Notes under the pieces: model-generated | Databases searched by the model: none | What the model was told of the DNA's origin: nothing | Seen by the model: only the letters and a program-made list of their open reading frames with translations | Source: Streptomyces sp. DH5 | GTDB taxonomy: Bacteria; Actinomycetota; Actinomycetes; Streptomycetales; Streptomycetaceae | Reading direction: 5' to 3' | Length of the DNA: 64,000 nt | Assembly: GCF_020873915.1 (NCBI RefSeq) | Contig: NZ_JAHWGP010000027.1 | Span: 42,042-106,041 of the forward strand | Part shown: positions 54,376-64,000 of the stretch, piece after piece | Position numbering within the stretch: position 1 is the stretch's first letter | Layout of the letters: each line of letters starts with the position of its first letter | Translations under genes and position numbers: made by a program

Positions 54376-56478
54376 ATGTTCGACGGACTTCACGACATCG
54401 ACTGGTCCTCCATGGACCATGCCTACGGCTCAGCCGCGGAAGTGCCCGCGCTGCTGCTCGCGTTCCGCTCCCCGGACCCCGATGAACGGAACAAGGCGTT
54501 CAGCCGCTTCTACGGCGCCGTCCATCACCAGGGCGATGTCTATCCCTGCACGGCGGCCACCGTTCCGTTCCTGTACGAGCTGGCGGGTGACAGCGCCACA
54601 CCCGATCGCGCGGCGGTCGTCGAACTGCTGGTCAGCATCGGCGGCATCGCCGTCGAACGCTGTGAGGAGCCGTACGCCCACCCGACGGGGCACGCCGAAG
54701 CGGCGGCCCTGGTGCGGGAACGGGCCGACGTGATCGTCGCCCTGGCCTCGGACTCCGATCCCCGGGTGCGGCGGGCCGCCGTGCGCGGACTGGGGACGCT
54801 GGTCGACGACGCGGAGCCGGCCGCCACCGAGCTGCGCCGGCTCCTGCCCGCCGAGCCGGGTGCCGTCCAGCGGCTGGCGGTGGTGGAGGCGATGGCGACA
54901 CTGGCCCTCCGCCGCCCGGCGGTCGCGGGCGACGCGGTGCGGTGGTTCGACGCACTGGCCGCCGACCCGGTCCTCGACCCCCGCACCAGACTGGCCGCCG
55001 TGGTCCACCGGTCCCGCTGCCGCCCGGACGAGATCGGCGAGGACGTCGTACCGGCCGCGATCGGCCTGCTGCGGGAGACGACACGGTTCACGGTGCCCGT
55101 CGACACGTGGGCGGACCCGCCCCGCCCCGCGGCTCCGGCCGCGGCGGACGACGTGCCGCCGCAGGTGGCCGCCGCCTTCGAGGACCTCGACCGGAACAGG
55201 CGTGTCCACGCACCCACCACGGAGCTCCTGCGCACCTTCCACGAGGTGCTGGAAGGACGGCTGCCCCAGCGCACGGAACTCCTGGCGGAGCAGTTGCGCG
55301 ACCCCGATCCCGGCTCCCGCCTGGACGCGCTGCGGATGAGCGCCGAGCTCATGAAGTCCTGGCGCGGTGACCACACAGCGCTCGTCGGGCTCGTCGCCGG
55401 ACAACTCGGTGCGACGGACTACGAGGTCGCCGCGGAGGCGGCAGCCCTCCTCGAGGCCTGCCACCCCCTCGCCGAACCGGCCCGGGAGGCCCTGGCCGCA
55501 CAGGTCGTCGCGCAGCGTACGGCGCACGGACCCGACGTGTGGGCCTCCCCACGGCCGCACCTGCGCAGAGCCCACCAGGAAGCGGTCCGTGCACTGGCCC
55601 GTCTCGGCGACGCGCGAGCCCTGCCGAGCCTGCTGACGGCACTGGACGGCGGAGTCGACAGCTGGCGCGCGGTGGAGGTCGCCCACGCCCTGCCGGGGGC
55701 CGCCGGTGAACTCGTGCCGCGGCTCCGCGCTCACCTGCGCCGCATCGACGTCACTGCGCCATGGATCGAGATGAGTGCGAACGCGCTGCTGTCGGCGGTG
55801 GCGGCGCTCGGTGACCCGGCGGCGGTGCCCGACGTCACCGGCGTGCTCGAAACCGCCGTGCGCCACGAGCAGTGGGGCGTCACGAGGTCCGCCCTGGCGG
55901 CGCTGAAGGCGTTCGGGCCCCCGGCGGCATCCGCGCTTCCCGTCGTCCGGTCGCTGACCACGGTCGCGGAGTCCCACGTCGGGCCGGCCGCGGTCGCCGC
56001 ACTGTGGGCCATCGGCGGCGACCGGGAGGAGGTCGTGCCCCTGCTGCGTGACCTGCTGGACGACAGCATGACCTTCCGCATCCGTGACGCGGCCGATGTG
56101 CTGGGCGAGATCGGACCTCCGGCCGCTGCGGCACTGCCCCGGCTGAGGGAACTGCTGGATCACGGTGAGGTGTGGGTCCGGGTGCACTGTGCGGCCGCGA
56201 TCTGGGACATCGCCGGAGTGACCGAGGTCGAGGTCGAGAACGGGACCGGCGCCGTGCTGGACGTGCTGCTCCGGGCGTGGACGCAGAACGAGGCCACCGC
56301 CGGTCGTGTCGTGACCTGCCTGCACCGCATGGGCCCCGCCGCCGCCCCGGCGCTGCCGCACCTGCGCTCGCACCTGGCCGCGGCCCGCCGTGACTGGCTC
56401 ACGGGCATCGTCCAGGACGAGGAACTCCAGCGGAACGTCCGCGCCGCCGTCGAGCGGATCTCCCCGGCCGCCGCGTGA
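54376..56478 (+). CDS. HEAT-repeat protein
   Basis: 700 residues from ATG 54376. The sequence is a series of paired helices of about 31-50 residues with repeated DxxxxVRRAAVRGLG-type units (about 120), LDALRMSAEL and IRDAADVLGEIGPPAAAALP. This is the HEAT/PBS-lyase repeat pattern. It should act as a scaffold or protein-binding surface; no catalytic domain is visible. Monocistronic. Confidence 0.88.
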   Translation: MFDGLHDIDWSSMDHAYGSAAEVPALLLAFRSPDPDERNKAFSRFYGAVHHQGDVYPCTAATVPFLYELAGDSATPDRAAVVELLVSIGGIAVERCEEPYAHPTGHAEAAALVRERADVIVALASDSDPRVRRAAVRGLGTLVDDAEPAATELRRLLPAEPGAVQRLAVVEAMATLALRRPAVAGDAVRWFDALAADPVLDPRTRLAAVVHRSRCRPDEIGEDVVPAAIGLLRETTRFTVPVDTWADPPRPAAPAAADDVPPQVAAAFEDLDRNRRVHAPTTELLRTFHEVLEGRLPQRTELLAEQLRDPDPGSRLDALRMSAELMKSWRGDHTALVGLVAGQLGATDYEVAAEAAALLEACHPLAEPAREALAAQVVAQRTAHGPDVWASPRPHLRRAHQEAVRALARLGDARALPSLLTALDGGVDSWRAVEVAHALPGAAGELVPRLRAHLRRIDVTAPWIEMSANALLSAVAALGDPAAVPDVTGVLETAVRHEQWGVTRSALAALKAFGPPAASALPVVRSLTTVAESHVGPAAVAALWAIGGDREEVVPLLRDLLDDSMTFRIRDAADVLGEIGPPAAAALPRLRELLDHGEVWVRVHCAAAIWDIAGVTEVEVENGTGAVLDVLLRAWTQNEATAGRVVTCLHRMGPAAAPALPHLRSHLAAARRDWLTGIVQDEELQRNVRAAVERISPAAA

Positions 56479-56530
56479 GTCCCCGGACGTCCCGTTCTCA
56501 GGTGGGGCTCGGACCGGCGGCGGGCGGTCG

Positions 56531-57124
56531 TCAGACCTCGGCGTACGGCACCGGGCGGGTGAGGTCCGGGTCGCCGAACTCCGCGCGCAGGGCCTCGAAG
56601 GCGGTCACCTTGCCGTCGCCGAAGCGGCGGACGTGGGTGGCGTACTCGTCGGGGGTGAGGAACGCCGACGGCCGGGACTTGGTGTGGAACTTGTCCGCGT
56701 ACATCACCAGACGCTCCTCCCGCGTCACCGCGAGGTAGTCGGCGGGCGGGAGGGGGAGGCCCTGGTCGATGACGTCACGGCGGGTGAGACCCACCCCGGT
56801 GTGGTGGGAGCAGAAGCGGCGCAGGGGCTCGGGGAAGCCCTCCGCTTCGAGGATCTCGTGGCCGAGGAGTCCGTGGCGGATGTAGTTCCGGTGGTCGAGG
56901 CATCCGTCGTCGTCGTAGAGGCGGTAGACGCCTATGTCGTGGAGTAGGCAGCCCGCACGGACCAGGTCGGTGTCGAGCGGGGTGAGGCCCGGGGCGGAGG
57001 AGAGGAGCTGTTCGGCGACGCTCCAGACGATCTCGCAGTGCGTGTGGACGAGGGTGAACGCCTCGGGGGTGGGCGCGTACTTCTCGTGCAGCGCACGGAT
57101 CTCTTCGGGGGCGGGAATCCTCAT
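56531..57124 (-). CDS. HD-domain protein (predicted phosphohydrolase)
   Basis: 197 residues. The HD metal site is visible: H27 or H29 (LVHTHCEIVW), then GCLLHDIG (HD pair), HGLLGHEIL and CSHHTGVG, and a later Asp in MYADKFH. HD proteins of this size hydrolyse phosphate esters of nucleotides or other small molecules. Single gene; ATG 57124. Confidence 0.88.
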   Translation of the reverse strand: MRIPAPEEIRALHEKYAPTPEAFTLVHTHCEIVWSVAEQLLSSAPGLTPLDTDLVRAGCLLHDIGVYRLYDDDGCLDHRNYIRHGLLGHEILEAEGFPEPLRRFCSHHTGVGLTRRDVIDQGLPLPPADYLAVTREERLVMYADKFHTKSRPSAFLTPDEYATHVRRFGDGKVTAFEALRAEFGDPDLTRPVPYAEV

Positions 57125-57321
57125 CGGGGGAGCCTAACAACCGCCGGGCGAGGTCTGGTGGGGTCGGGTGGAGCCTGGCGGGAAGTTCCCGCCGAGGCGT
57201 GATTCACGCGATGAGGTGATGCTGAGCGGCGGGGGCACGCGAGGGCTTCACGGGCCGTTCGAGCTGGTGACGGGACATTCCGTCCCCTTCACAGGTCACA
57301 TCACGGTACCGGGGGCACACC

Positions 57322-57864
57322 ATGGGGCTGCACGTCCACCGCAACGCCGACGGCACGACGACCGGGCGCAACGACGCCAACGGCTTCGCAGTGACCCATG
57401 CCGACGAGGAGGAGGTGAAGCGGCAGCTGTACGAGGACGCCGGGTGGGAGTACACGCCCCCACCGCCTCCGGTGCCGCCCGGGTTCCACCGGTTCTCGTT
57501 GGCGCACGAGGAGTGCCGGGTCTCCGGGTTCGGGGACGAGCGGTACGCGGGGGTGCGGGCGCGGCCACCGGAGGGCTGCGTGCCCGTCGACCGGGGCCGC
57601 TTCACCCTGGAGTGCGAACGGCCGGGGAGGACGCTGATGGACGCGGTCGCCGGTACGGTCGCGGAGATCCGGCGCGAGCACGGACTGGTGATGAACAGCC
57701 TGGGTGTCGAAGAACCCCAGGAGTGGTTCGACGCCGACACCCCGGCCGGGCACGGGGACGTGGCCGTCGCGCATCTCGTGCTGATGGCCGCGCACCGTGC
57801 CCGACTGCTCGGGTACGGGCGCAAGGACATGGCCCGACTGCTCGACGCCGCGGGGGTCGAGTAG
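57322..57864 (+). CDS. Unknown soluble protein
   Basis: 180 residues. An N-terminal beta part (LHVHRNADGTTTGRNDANG), a proline stretch (TPPPPPVPPG), and a C-terminal helical half (LMDAVAGTVAEIRREHGLV, AVAHLVLMAAHRARLLGYG). No family recognised. Single gene. Confidence 0.72.
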   Translation: MGLHVHRNADGTTTGRNDANGFAVTHADEEEVKRQLYEDAGWEYTPPPPPVPPGFHRFSLAHEECRVSGFGDERYAGVRARPPEGCVPVDRGRFTLECERPGRTLMDAVAGTVAEIRREHGLVMNSLGVEEPQEWFDADTPAGHGDVAVAHLVLMAAHRARLLGYGRKDMARLLDAAGVE

Positions 57865-57950
57865 CCGGGCGGGGTGGAGCGGGTCAGCAGCCCCTGAACC
57901 CCGGGGACTGATGCGCCGGACGGCTGGACGCCGGGGAGGACATCGCCTGG

Positions 57951-58250
57951 ATGGAGATGAGCAGCGGGCCGTCGGTCTTCGTCCACCCCACCGGTGACCG
58001 TGTCTGCCCGGAGGCGGTCGTCGAGGACGAGTCCGGGGCCATGGCCACGGCGCGGGTGCCGTTCGTCCCGCCGGACGACTGGATCGCCGACCACCGGCCA
58101 CGCCTGCACCGGGTGCGGGACCACTGGGTTCCGACGCTGTCGGCCCAGGGCGGCGGATCACCCGCGGCCGAGGTCCCGCCGATCGGCGCGGGCGGCCGCG
58201 GCCGCCCCTTGCCGGGCGGGCGTGCGGGCCGGTGCCGGCCCGTGGGTACC
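57951..58250 (+). pseudogene. Possible truncated gene
   Basis: A plus-strand frame whose first 70 codons look coding (SSGPSVFVHPTGDRVCPEAV, FVPPDDWIADHRPRLHRVRD). After about 58165 the translation becomes Gly/Arg-rich and runs into the convergent phosphotransferase gene. Probably a fragment; no family recognised. Confidence 0.35.
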
Positions 58251-58259
58251 GGCCGGGCG

Positions 58260-59030
58260 TCAGCTCGCGACCAGTTCCCGCCGTACCTCGTGCGCGGACG
58301 GGGCCGCGGTCGCCGCCGGCCGCGACGTCCGCCACAGCCACAGCACATCGCGGCCGAACGACCACACCAGGAGACCCAGTGCCAGAACGACCACCGCGAC
58401 GTTGACCGCGTCCGGCAGCAGGGCCGCGCCCGCCACCAGCAGCAGCACGCCCTGGAGCGCGGCCACCGTCTTGCGGGCGGTGCTCGGCGGGAGCGGGGCG
58501 GTCAGCCAGGGCCAGACGCGCGCGGCGGCCACGAAGACGTACCGCATGCCGCCGATCAGCAGCACCCACGGACCCGTCGCCATCGACACGTACACGCTCA
58601 GCACCAGGATCAGGAAGGCGTCCACCTCCATGTCGAAGCGGGCACCCAGCGGGGTCGACGTGCCGGTCCTGCGCGCCACCTTGCCGTCGACACCGTCGAG
58701 GATCAGGGCCACGGCGGTCAGACCGACGAACAGGGAGACGGGCGGTGAGTCCTGGAAGGAGTCGGCGACCAGCGCGGTGACCCCGCCGACCAGCGTGGCC
58801 CGGCCGAGGGTGACCCGGTTCGCCGCGCCGAAGGAGCGCAGCCGCGACCGGTACAGAGCCCTGGAGAGCACCGCCCAGGTGGCGATCGCGAACGCGAGGC
58901 CGGTCAGCCAGCCCGCGGGGCCCATGCCGATCGCCGTACCGATCAGGGCCAGCAACAGGACCTGTACGCCCGCCCCCACGGCGGTCTCCTGCTGCACGAG
59001 CCTCGCGTCGTAACTGTTGTTCAGGGCCAC
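58260..59030 (-). CDS. CDP-alcohol phosphatidyltransferase family protein
   Basis: 256 residues from GTG 59030 with GGAGG 8 bases upstream. The family motif is intact: D-x2-DG-x2-AR-x8-G-x3-D-x3-D, seen as [10 protein letters not shown] then [11 protein letters not shown]. About six hydrophobic segments surround it. It should transfer a phosphoalcohol from CDP-activated donor to an acceptor alcohol or sugar in the membrane. Divergent from the dehydrogenase gene and most likely part of that pathway. Confidence 0.9.
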   Translation of the reverse strand: MALNNSYDARLVQQETAVGAGVQVLLLALIGTAIGMGPAGWLTGLAFAIATWAVLSRALYRSRLRSFGAANRVTLGRATLVGGVTALVADSFQDSPPVSLFVGLTAVALILDGVDGKVARRTGTSTPLGARFDMEVDAFLILVLSVYVSMATGPWVLLIGGMRYVFVAAARVWPWLTAPLPPSTARKTVAALQGVLLLVAGAALLPDAVNVAVVVLALGLLVWSFGRDVLWLWRTSRPAATAAPSAHEVRRELVAS

Positions 59031-59139
59031 CGAGCATTCCTCCGGCCGTGTGACAGAGTCGATCAAGGCCGCTACCTTGTGCGCGGCCTGTGCACCACTC
59101 GGTACGCGTGCAGCTTCCCGATCGTTCAGGAGGACTTCG

Positions 59140-60135
59140 ATGAACCGCACCGCCCGTGCGTTCTGGCTCGACTCACCTGGCCGAGGGGAGATCCGCGAGT
59201 CCGCCCTGCCGGAGCCGGGCGAGGACCAGGTGCTGGTGCGCTCGCTCTACTCGGGCGTGAGCCGGGGCACCGAGACGCTCGTCTTCCGCGGGGGAGTGCC
59301 CGGGAACCAGTACTCCGCGATGCGGGCACCGTTCCAGGAGGGCGACTTCCCGGGGCCGGTGAAGTACGGCTACCTCAACGTGGGCGTGGTGGAGGAGGGC
59401 CCCGCGGCCCTCACCGGACGCACCGTCTTCTGCCTCTACCCGCACCAGACGCGGTACGTCGTGCCCGCGCACGCCGTCACGCCCGTGCCCGACGGCGTGC
59501 CCGCCGGGCGGGCCGTGCTGGCCGGCACCGTGGAGACCGCCGTCAACGCCCTGTGGGACGCGGCGCCGCTGGTCGGTGACCGTATCGCCGTGGTCGGCGG
59601 AGGCATGGTCGGCTGCTCGGTGGCCGCGCTGCTGGCACGCTTCCCGGGCGTGCGCGTCCAGCTCGTCGACGCCGACCCCGCGCGGGCCGGGACCGCCGAC
59701 GCCCTCGGTGTCGGGTTCGCGCTCCCCGCGGACGCCCTCGGCGACTGCGACCTGGTCGTCCACGCCAGCGCCACCGAACAGGGCCTCGGCAGGGCACTCG
59801 AACTGCTCCGCCCCGAGGGCACCGTCGTCGAGCTGAGCTGGTACGGCGACCGGAAGGTGAGCCTCCCGCTGGGCGAGGCGTTCCACTCCCGGCGCCTCAC
59901 CGTCCGCGGCAGCCAGGTCGGCACCGTCTCCCCGGCCCGCGCGCACCGCGGCTACGCCGACCGGCTCGCCCTCGCCCTCGACCTGCTCGCCGACCCCGCC
60001 CTCGACGCCCTGATCACCGGCGAATCCGCCTTCGAGGACCTGCCCGGCGTCATGCCCCGCCTCGCCTCCGGCGACCTCCCCGCCCTGTGCCACCGCGTGC
60101 GCTACGCCGACCCGGACCGCGGCACACACGCCTGA
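59140..60135 (+). CDS. Zinc-type alcohol dehydrogenase family protein
   Basis: 331 residues from ATG 59140 with AGGAGG 6 bases upstream. MDR fold: N-terminal [20 protein letters not shown] and a Rossmann segment [20 protein letters not shown] (about 147). The usual Cys/His catalytic zinc site is not obvious: SGVSRGTE replaces the typical SGICGTD, so the zinc or NAD(P) role may differ. First gene of a five-gene plus-strand cluster. Confidence 0.85.
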   Translation: MNRTARAFWLDSPGRGEIRESALPEPGEDQVLVRSLYSGVSRGTETLVFRGGVPGNQYSAMRAPFQEGDFPGPVKYGYLNVGVVEEGPAALTGRTVFCLYPHQTRYVVPAHAVTPVPDGVPAGRAVLAGTVETAVNALWDAAPLVGDRIAVVGGGMVGCSVAALLARFPGVRVQLVDADPARAGTADALGVGFALPADALGDCDLVVHASATEQGLGRALELLRPEGTVVELSWYGDRKVSLPLGEAFHSRRLTVRGSQVGTVSPARAHRGYADRLALALDLLADPALDALITGESAFEDLPGVMPRLASGDLPALCHRVRYADPDRGTHA

Positions 60136-60162
60136 CCTCAGAAAAGAGGTAGCGGACGCTGA

Positions 60163-61858
<1,696 letters not shown>

Positions 61859-61862
<4 letters not shown>

Positions 61863-62908
61863 CCGAACCGGCGACCACCACCCAGAACGGCGGTACGATC
61901 CCGGCCCGGCCCGGCCCCCGGGACGTCGCGGACGCGCTGCCCGGCCGGCCGGGAGGCACCGTGGAACCCGGGAGCACCGTCGTCACGGCGACGTCCGTCG
62001 TCCCCGGCGCCGGCCCGTCCGCGTCCCGCCCGGGGGACGGGGCCACTGTGCGGCTGAGGGAGGGCGACGACGGCGAACCCGCCCGCTACGCGCCCGAGTG
62101 GCTCCAGCTGCGCGAGCCGGCCGACGCCGCCGCCCGCTCCTGCGACCTGCTCGACCCGCTGCGCGTCCGGCTCGCCAACCTGCCGGGCCGGGCGGACGGT
62201 CTCGTCATCCACGACATCGGCTGCGGTACCGGTTCGATGGGCCGCTGGCTCGCCCCCCACCTCGACGGCGCCCAGCACTGGGTCCTGCACGACCGGGATC
62301 CCTACCTGCTGCACTTCGCCGCCGTCGCCTCGCCGCGTTCCGCCGCCGACGGCAGCCACGTCACCGTCGAGACCCGGCGCGGCGACGTCGCCCGGCTCAC
62401 CCCGGACGCGCTGTCCGGTGCCTCCCTCGTGACGGCGTCGGCGCTGCTCGACGTCCTCACCCGGGAGGAGATCGGCGCCCTCGCCGCCGCCTGCGCCGGG
62501 GCCGGCTGCCCGGCCCTGCTGACGCTGTCGGTGGCGGGACGGGTGGAGCTGACCGCGCCGCACCCGATGGACCGGGAGATCACCGAGGCGTTCAACGCCC
62601 ATCAGCGGCGCGACGCTCTGCTCGGGCCGGACGCGGTCACGGTCGCCGCCGAGGTGTTCGCCGAGCACGGGGCGACCGTGAAGCTGACCCCGAGCCCCTG
62701 GCGTCTCGGACCGGAGCAGGCCCAGCTGACCGAGCAGTGGCTGCGGGGATGGGTCGGCGCGGCGGTGGAGGAGCGGCCGGAGCTCGCCTCGCGCGCCGGA
62801 ACGTATCTGGCCGAGCGGCTGGAGGCGTGTGCGGCGGGGGAGTTGCGGGTGGTCGTCCAGCACACCGACCTGCTCGCTCTGTGCCGGCCGGTGGGCGGGG
62901 CCGGATGA
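61859..62908 (+). CDS. Class I SAM-dependent methyltransferase
   Basis: 349 residues, ATG 61859 overlapping the previous stop. A disordered N-terminus of about 90 residues (Pro/Gly/Thr-rich) precedes the SAM-binding motif LVIHDIGCGTGSMGRWLAPH, then HDRDP, GDVARL and SALLDVLTREEI. Substrate unknown; coupling suggests it modifies the product of the glycosyltransferase. Confidence 0.88.
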
Positions 62909-64000
62909 GTTCGCGGACGGCGGGAGCCACGGCGGGTGGCGGCGGGGGTGGCTTCCGTGGTCTGCTCACGCGGGCCAACACCCCGGCCGTGCGCACGCGA
63001 CTGTGCGCCCTCGCGGGTGTGGCGATCCTGGCGGTGCTGTTCTGGCGGCTCGGCACCGGGGCCTTCGTGGACGGCGTCCGGCGCATCGACGGGACCGCGT
63101 TGCTCGCGGCGCTCGGGATCGGACTGGTGACCACCGTGTTCAGCGCGTGGCGCTGGGCGCTGGTGGCGCGCGGGATCGGGATTCGGCTGCCGCTGGGGGC
63201 GGCCGTCGCGGACTACTACCGTTCCCTGTTCCTCAACGCGGCTCTTCCCGGGGGAGTCCTGGGGGATGTGCACCGGGCCGTGCGCCACGGGAAGGACGCG
63301 GGCGACCTGGGGCGGGGAGTGCGGGCGGTGGTGCTGGAACGGACGGCCGGCCAGCTCGCGTTGTTCGTCGCCGGAGGTGTGGTGCTGGTGACCATGCCGT
63401 CGCCGGTGTCGGCAGAGGTGCGGCAGGCGCTGCCCGTCGTGGGGCTCGGGATGGTGGGGGCCGGGGCGGTGGTGCTCGCGCTGCGGATGAACCGGGCGCC
63501 GGGGGCACGGCCGGGGCGGGGGCGCGAGTGGGGGGTGCGGATGCTGGGCGAAGCCCGGGTGGGGCTGTGTTCGCGGCGGAGTGCGCCCGGTGTTCTCGTG
63601 TCCTCGGTGGTGGTGCTGGCAGGGTACGTGGCCATGTTCGTGCTGGCCGCCGAGGTCGCCGGAGTGACGGCGTCGGTGGGGGAGCTGTTGCCGCTCGCCG
63701 TGTTGGCGCTGCTGGCGATGGGGCTGCCGCTGAACGCGGGAGGGTGGGGGCCGCGGGAGGGGGTCACCGCTTGGGCGTTCGGGGCGGCGGGGCTCGGGGC
63801 GGGCGCGGGGTTGACCGTCGCGGTGGTGTACGGGGTGTTCAGTCTGGTCGCGAGTCTTCCAGGGGCGGTGGTGTTGGTGGTGCGGTGGTACGGCGGGGTG
63901 CGGCGTGGTGGCGGCCGTCGTTTCTTCGCCCCCGCCGCCCCTTCCCTCCCCCACTCTCGGCTCCGCTCGAGCGGGGGGACCCCCATCGTCCCCCGGGGGG
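62905..64000 (+). CDS. Lysylphosphatidylglycerol-synthase-type flippase-like membrane protein (3' partial)
   Basis: Starts at ATG 62905 in an overlap (ATGAG) and stays open to the window end. About seven to eight hydrophobic segments, with AALPGGVLGDVHRAVRHGK, VVLERTAGQLALFVAGGVV and LPLNAGGWGPREG, the pattern of UPF0104/LPG synthase TM proteins, which are flippases or transporters of lipid-linked compounds. The last 30 codons lie in a GC-rich palindromic repeat and may not be conserved. Supports a pathway that makes a lipid-linked glycan or similar. Confidence 0.85.
   Translation, partial: MSSRTAGATAGGGGGGFRGLLTRANTPAVRTRLCALAGVAILAVLFWRLGTGAFVDGVRRIDGTALLAALGIGLVTTVFSAWRWALVARGIGIRLPLGAAVADYYRSLFLNAALPGGVLGDVHRAVRHGKDAGDLGRGVRAVVLERTAGQLALFVAGGVVLVTMPSPVSAEVRQALPVVGLGMVGAGAVVLALRMNRAPGARPGRGREWGVRMLGEARVGLCSRRSAPGVLVSSVVVLAGYVAMFVLAAEVAGVTASVGELLPLAVLALLAMGLPLNAGGWGPREGVTAWAFGAAGLGAGAGLTVAVVYGVFSLVASLPGAVVLVVRWYGGVRRGGGRRFFAPAAPSLPHSRLRSSGGTPIVPRG
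63945..63995. repeat. Probable Streptomyces dispersed palindromic repeat
   Basis: The segment CCCCCACTCTCGGCTCCGCT continuing CGAGCGGGGGGACCCCCAT contains the palindrome CCGCTCGAGCGG (63963-63974). I recognise this word from many streptomycete intergenic regions, from memory only. It sits inside the open frame of the flippase-like gene. Confidence 0.55.

Overview
The window is very GC-rich (strong G/C bias at third codon positions, many GTG and a few TTG starts, four-base stop/start overlaps) and carries typical streptomycete gene families: a GH81 glucanase, a TioE-type double MerR regulator, a SWIM/vWA/MoxR operon, GlsB, and a betaine operon. It is most simply read as chromosomal DNA of a Streptomyces or close relative. 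No tRNA, rRNA, CRISPR array or intact transposase was seen.

Layout. (1) 1-9545: four plus-strand genes joined by 4-base or shorter overlaps. They encode a very large DExH helicase with zinc clusters (cut by the window start), a protein with a degenerate J-like domain, a GrpE-like protein and an Hsp70. This helicase-plus-complete-chaperone-set operon is the best candidate for an undescribed, probably defence-related, system. It ends at a strong bidirectional hairpin. (2) 9613-14168: an MHS-type MFS transporter, an EF-G paralogue preceded by a structured leader with a short ORF, and a GlsB membrane protein. (3) 14785-22268: a minus-strand five-gene operon in the order SWIM zinc finger, unknown, vWA, MoxR ATPase, DUF5682, closed by a hairpin. 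(4) 22416-24414: a double-MerR regulator divergent from an erythromycin-esterase-like gene that carries an in-frame stop; two adjacent palindromes lie between them. (5) 24601-27726: a YdeI remnant and a secreted GH81 glucanase with a LacI-type operator. (6) 28698-32343: a membrane protein coupled to an M48 peptidase, a VOC protein and a remnant of an anti-sigma-type ATPase. (7) 32387-38444: a thiol/sulfur region with CcdA, a DsbA-like protein, a CPVC membrane protein, a secreted protein, DUF302, a persulfide dioxygenase-rhodanese fusion, a rhodanese, a TauE remnant and a CsoR/CstR-like repressor with a perfect operator; similar sites precede the other units. (8) 38541-48133: assorted proteins (DUF1963, a Tat-type multicopper oxidase lipoprotein, a zinc-finger protein, a receptor-like membrane protein) and an IS256-family remnant. 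(9) 48865-54304: a choline-to-glycine-betaine operon (aldehyde dehydrogenase, choline dehydrogenase, BCCT transporter) whose two spacers are short tandem repeats. (10) 54376-58250: a HEAT-repeat protein, an HD protein and small unknowns. (11) 58260-64000: a divergent cluster with a CDP-alcohol phosphotransferase on one side and a dehydrogenase, a PTPS-like protein lacking key residues, a glycosyltransferase, a methyltransferase and a flippase-like protein on the other; it looks like a small biosynthetic pathway and runs off the window.

All functional calls come from reading motifs in the translated sequence; no database search was run.
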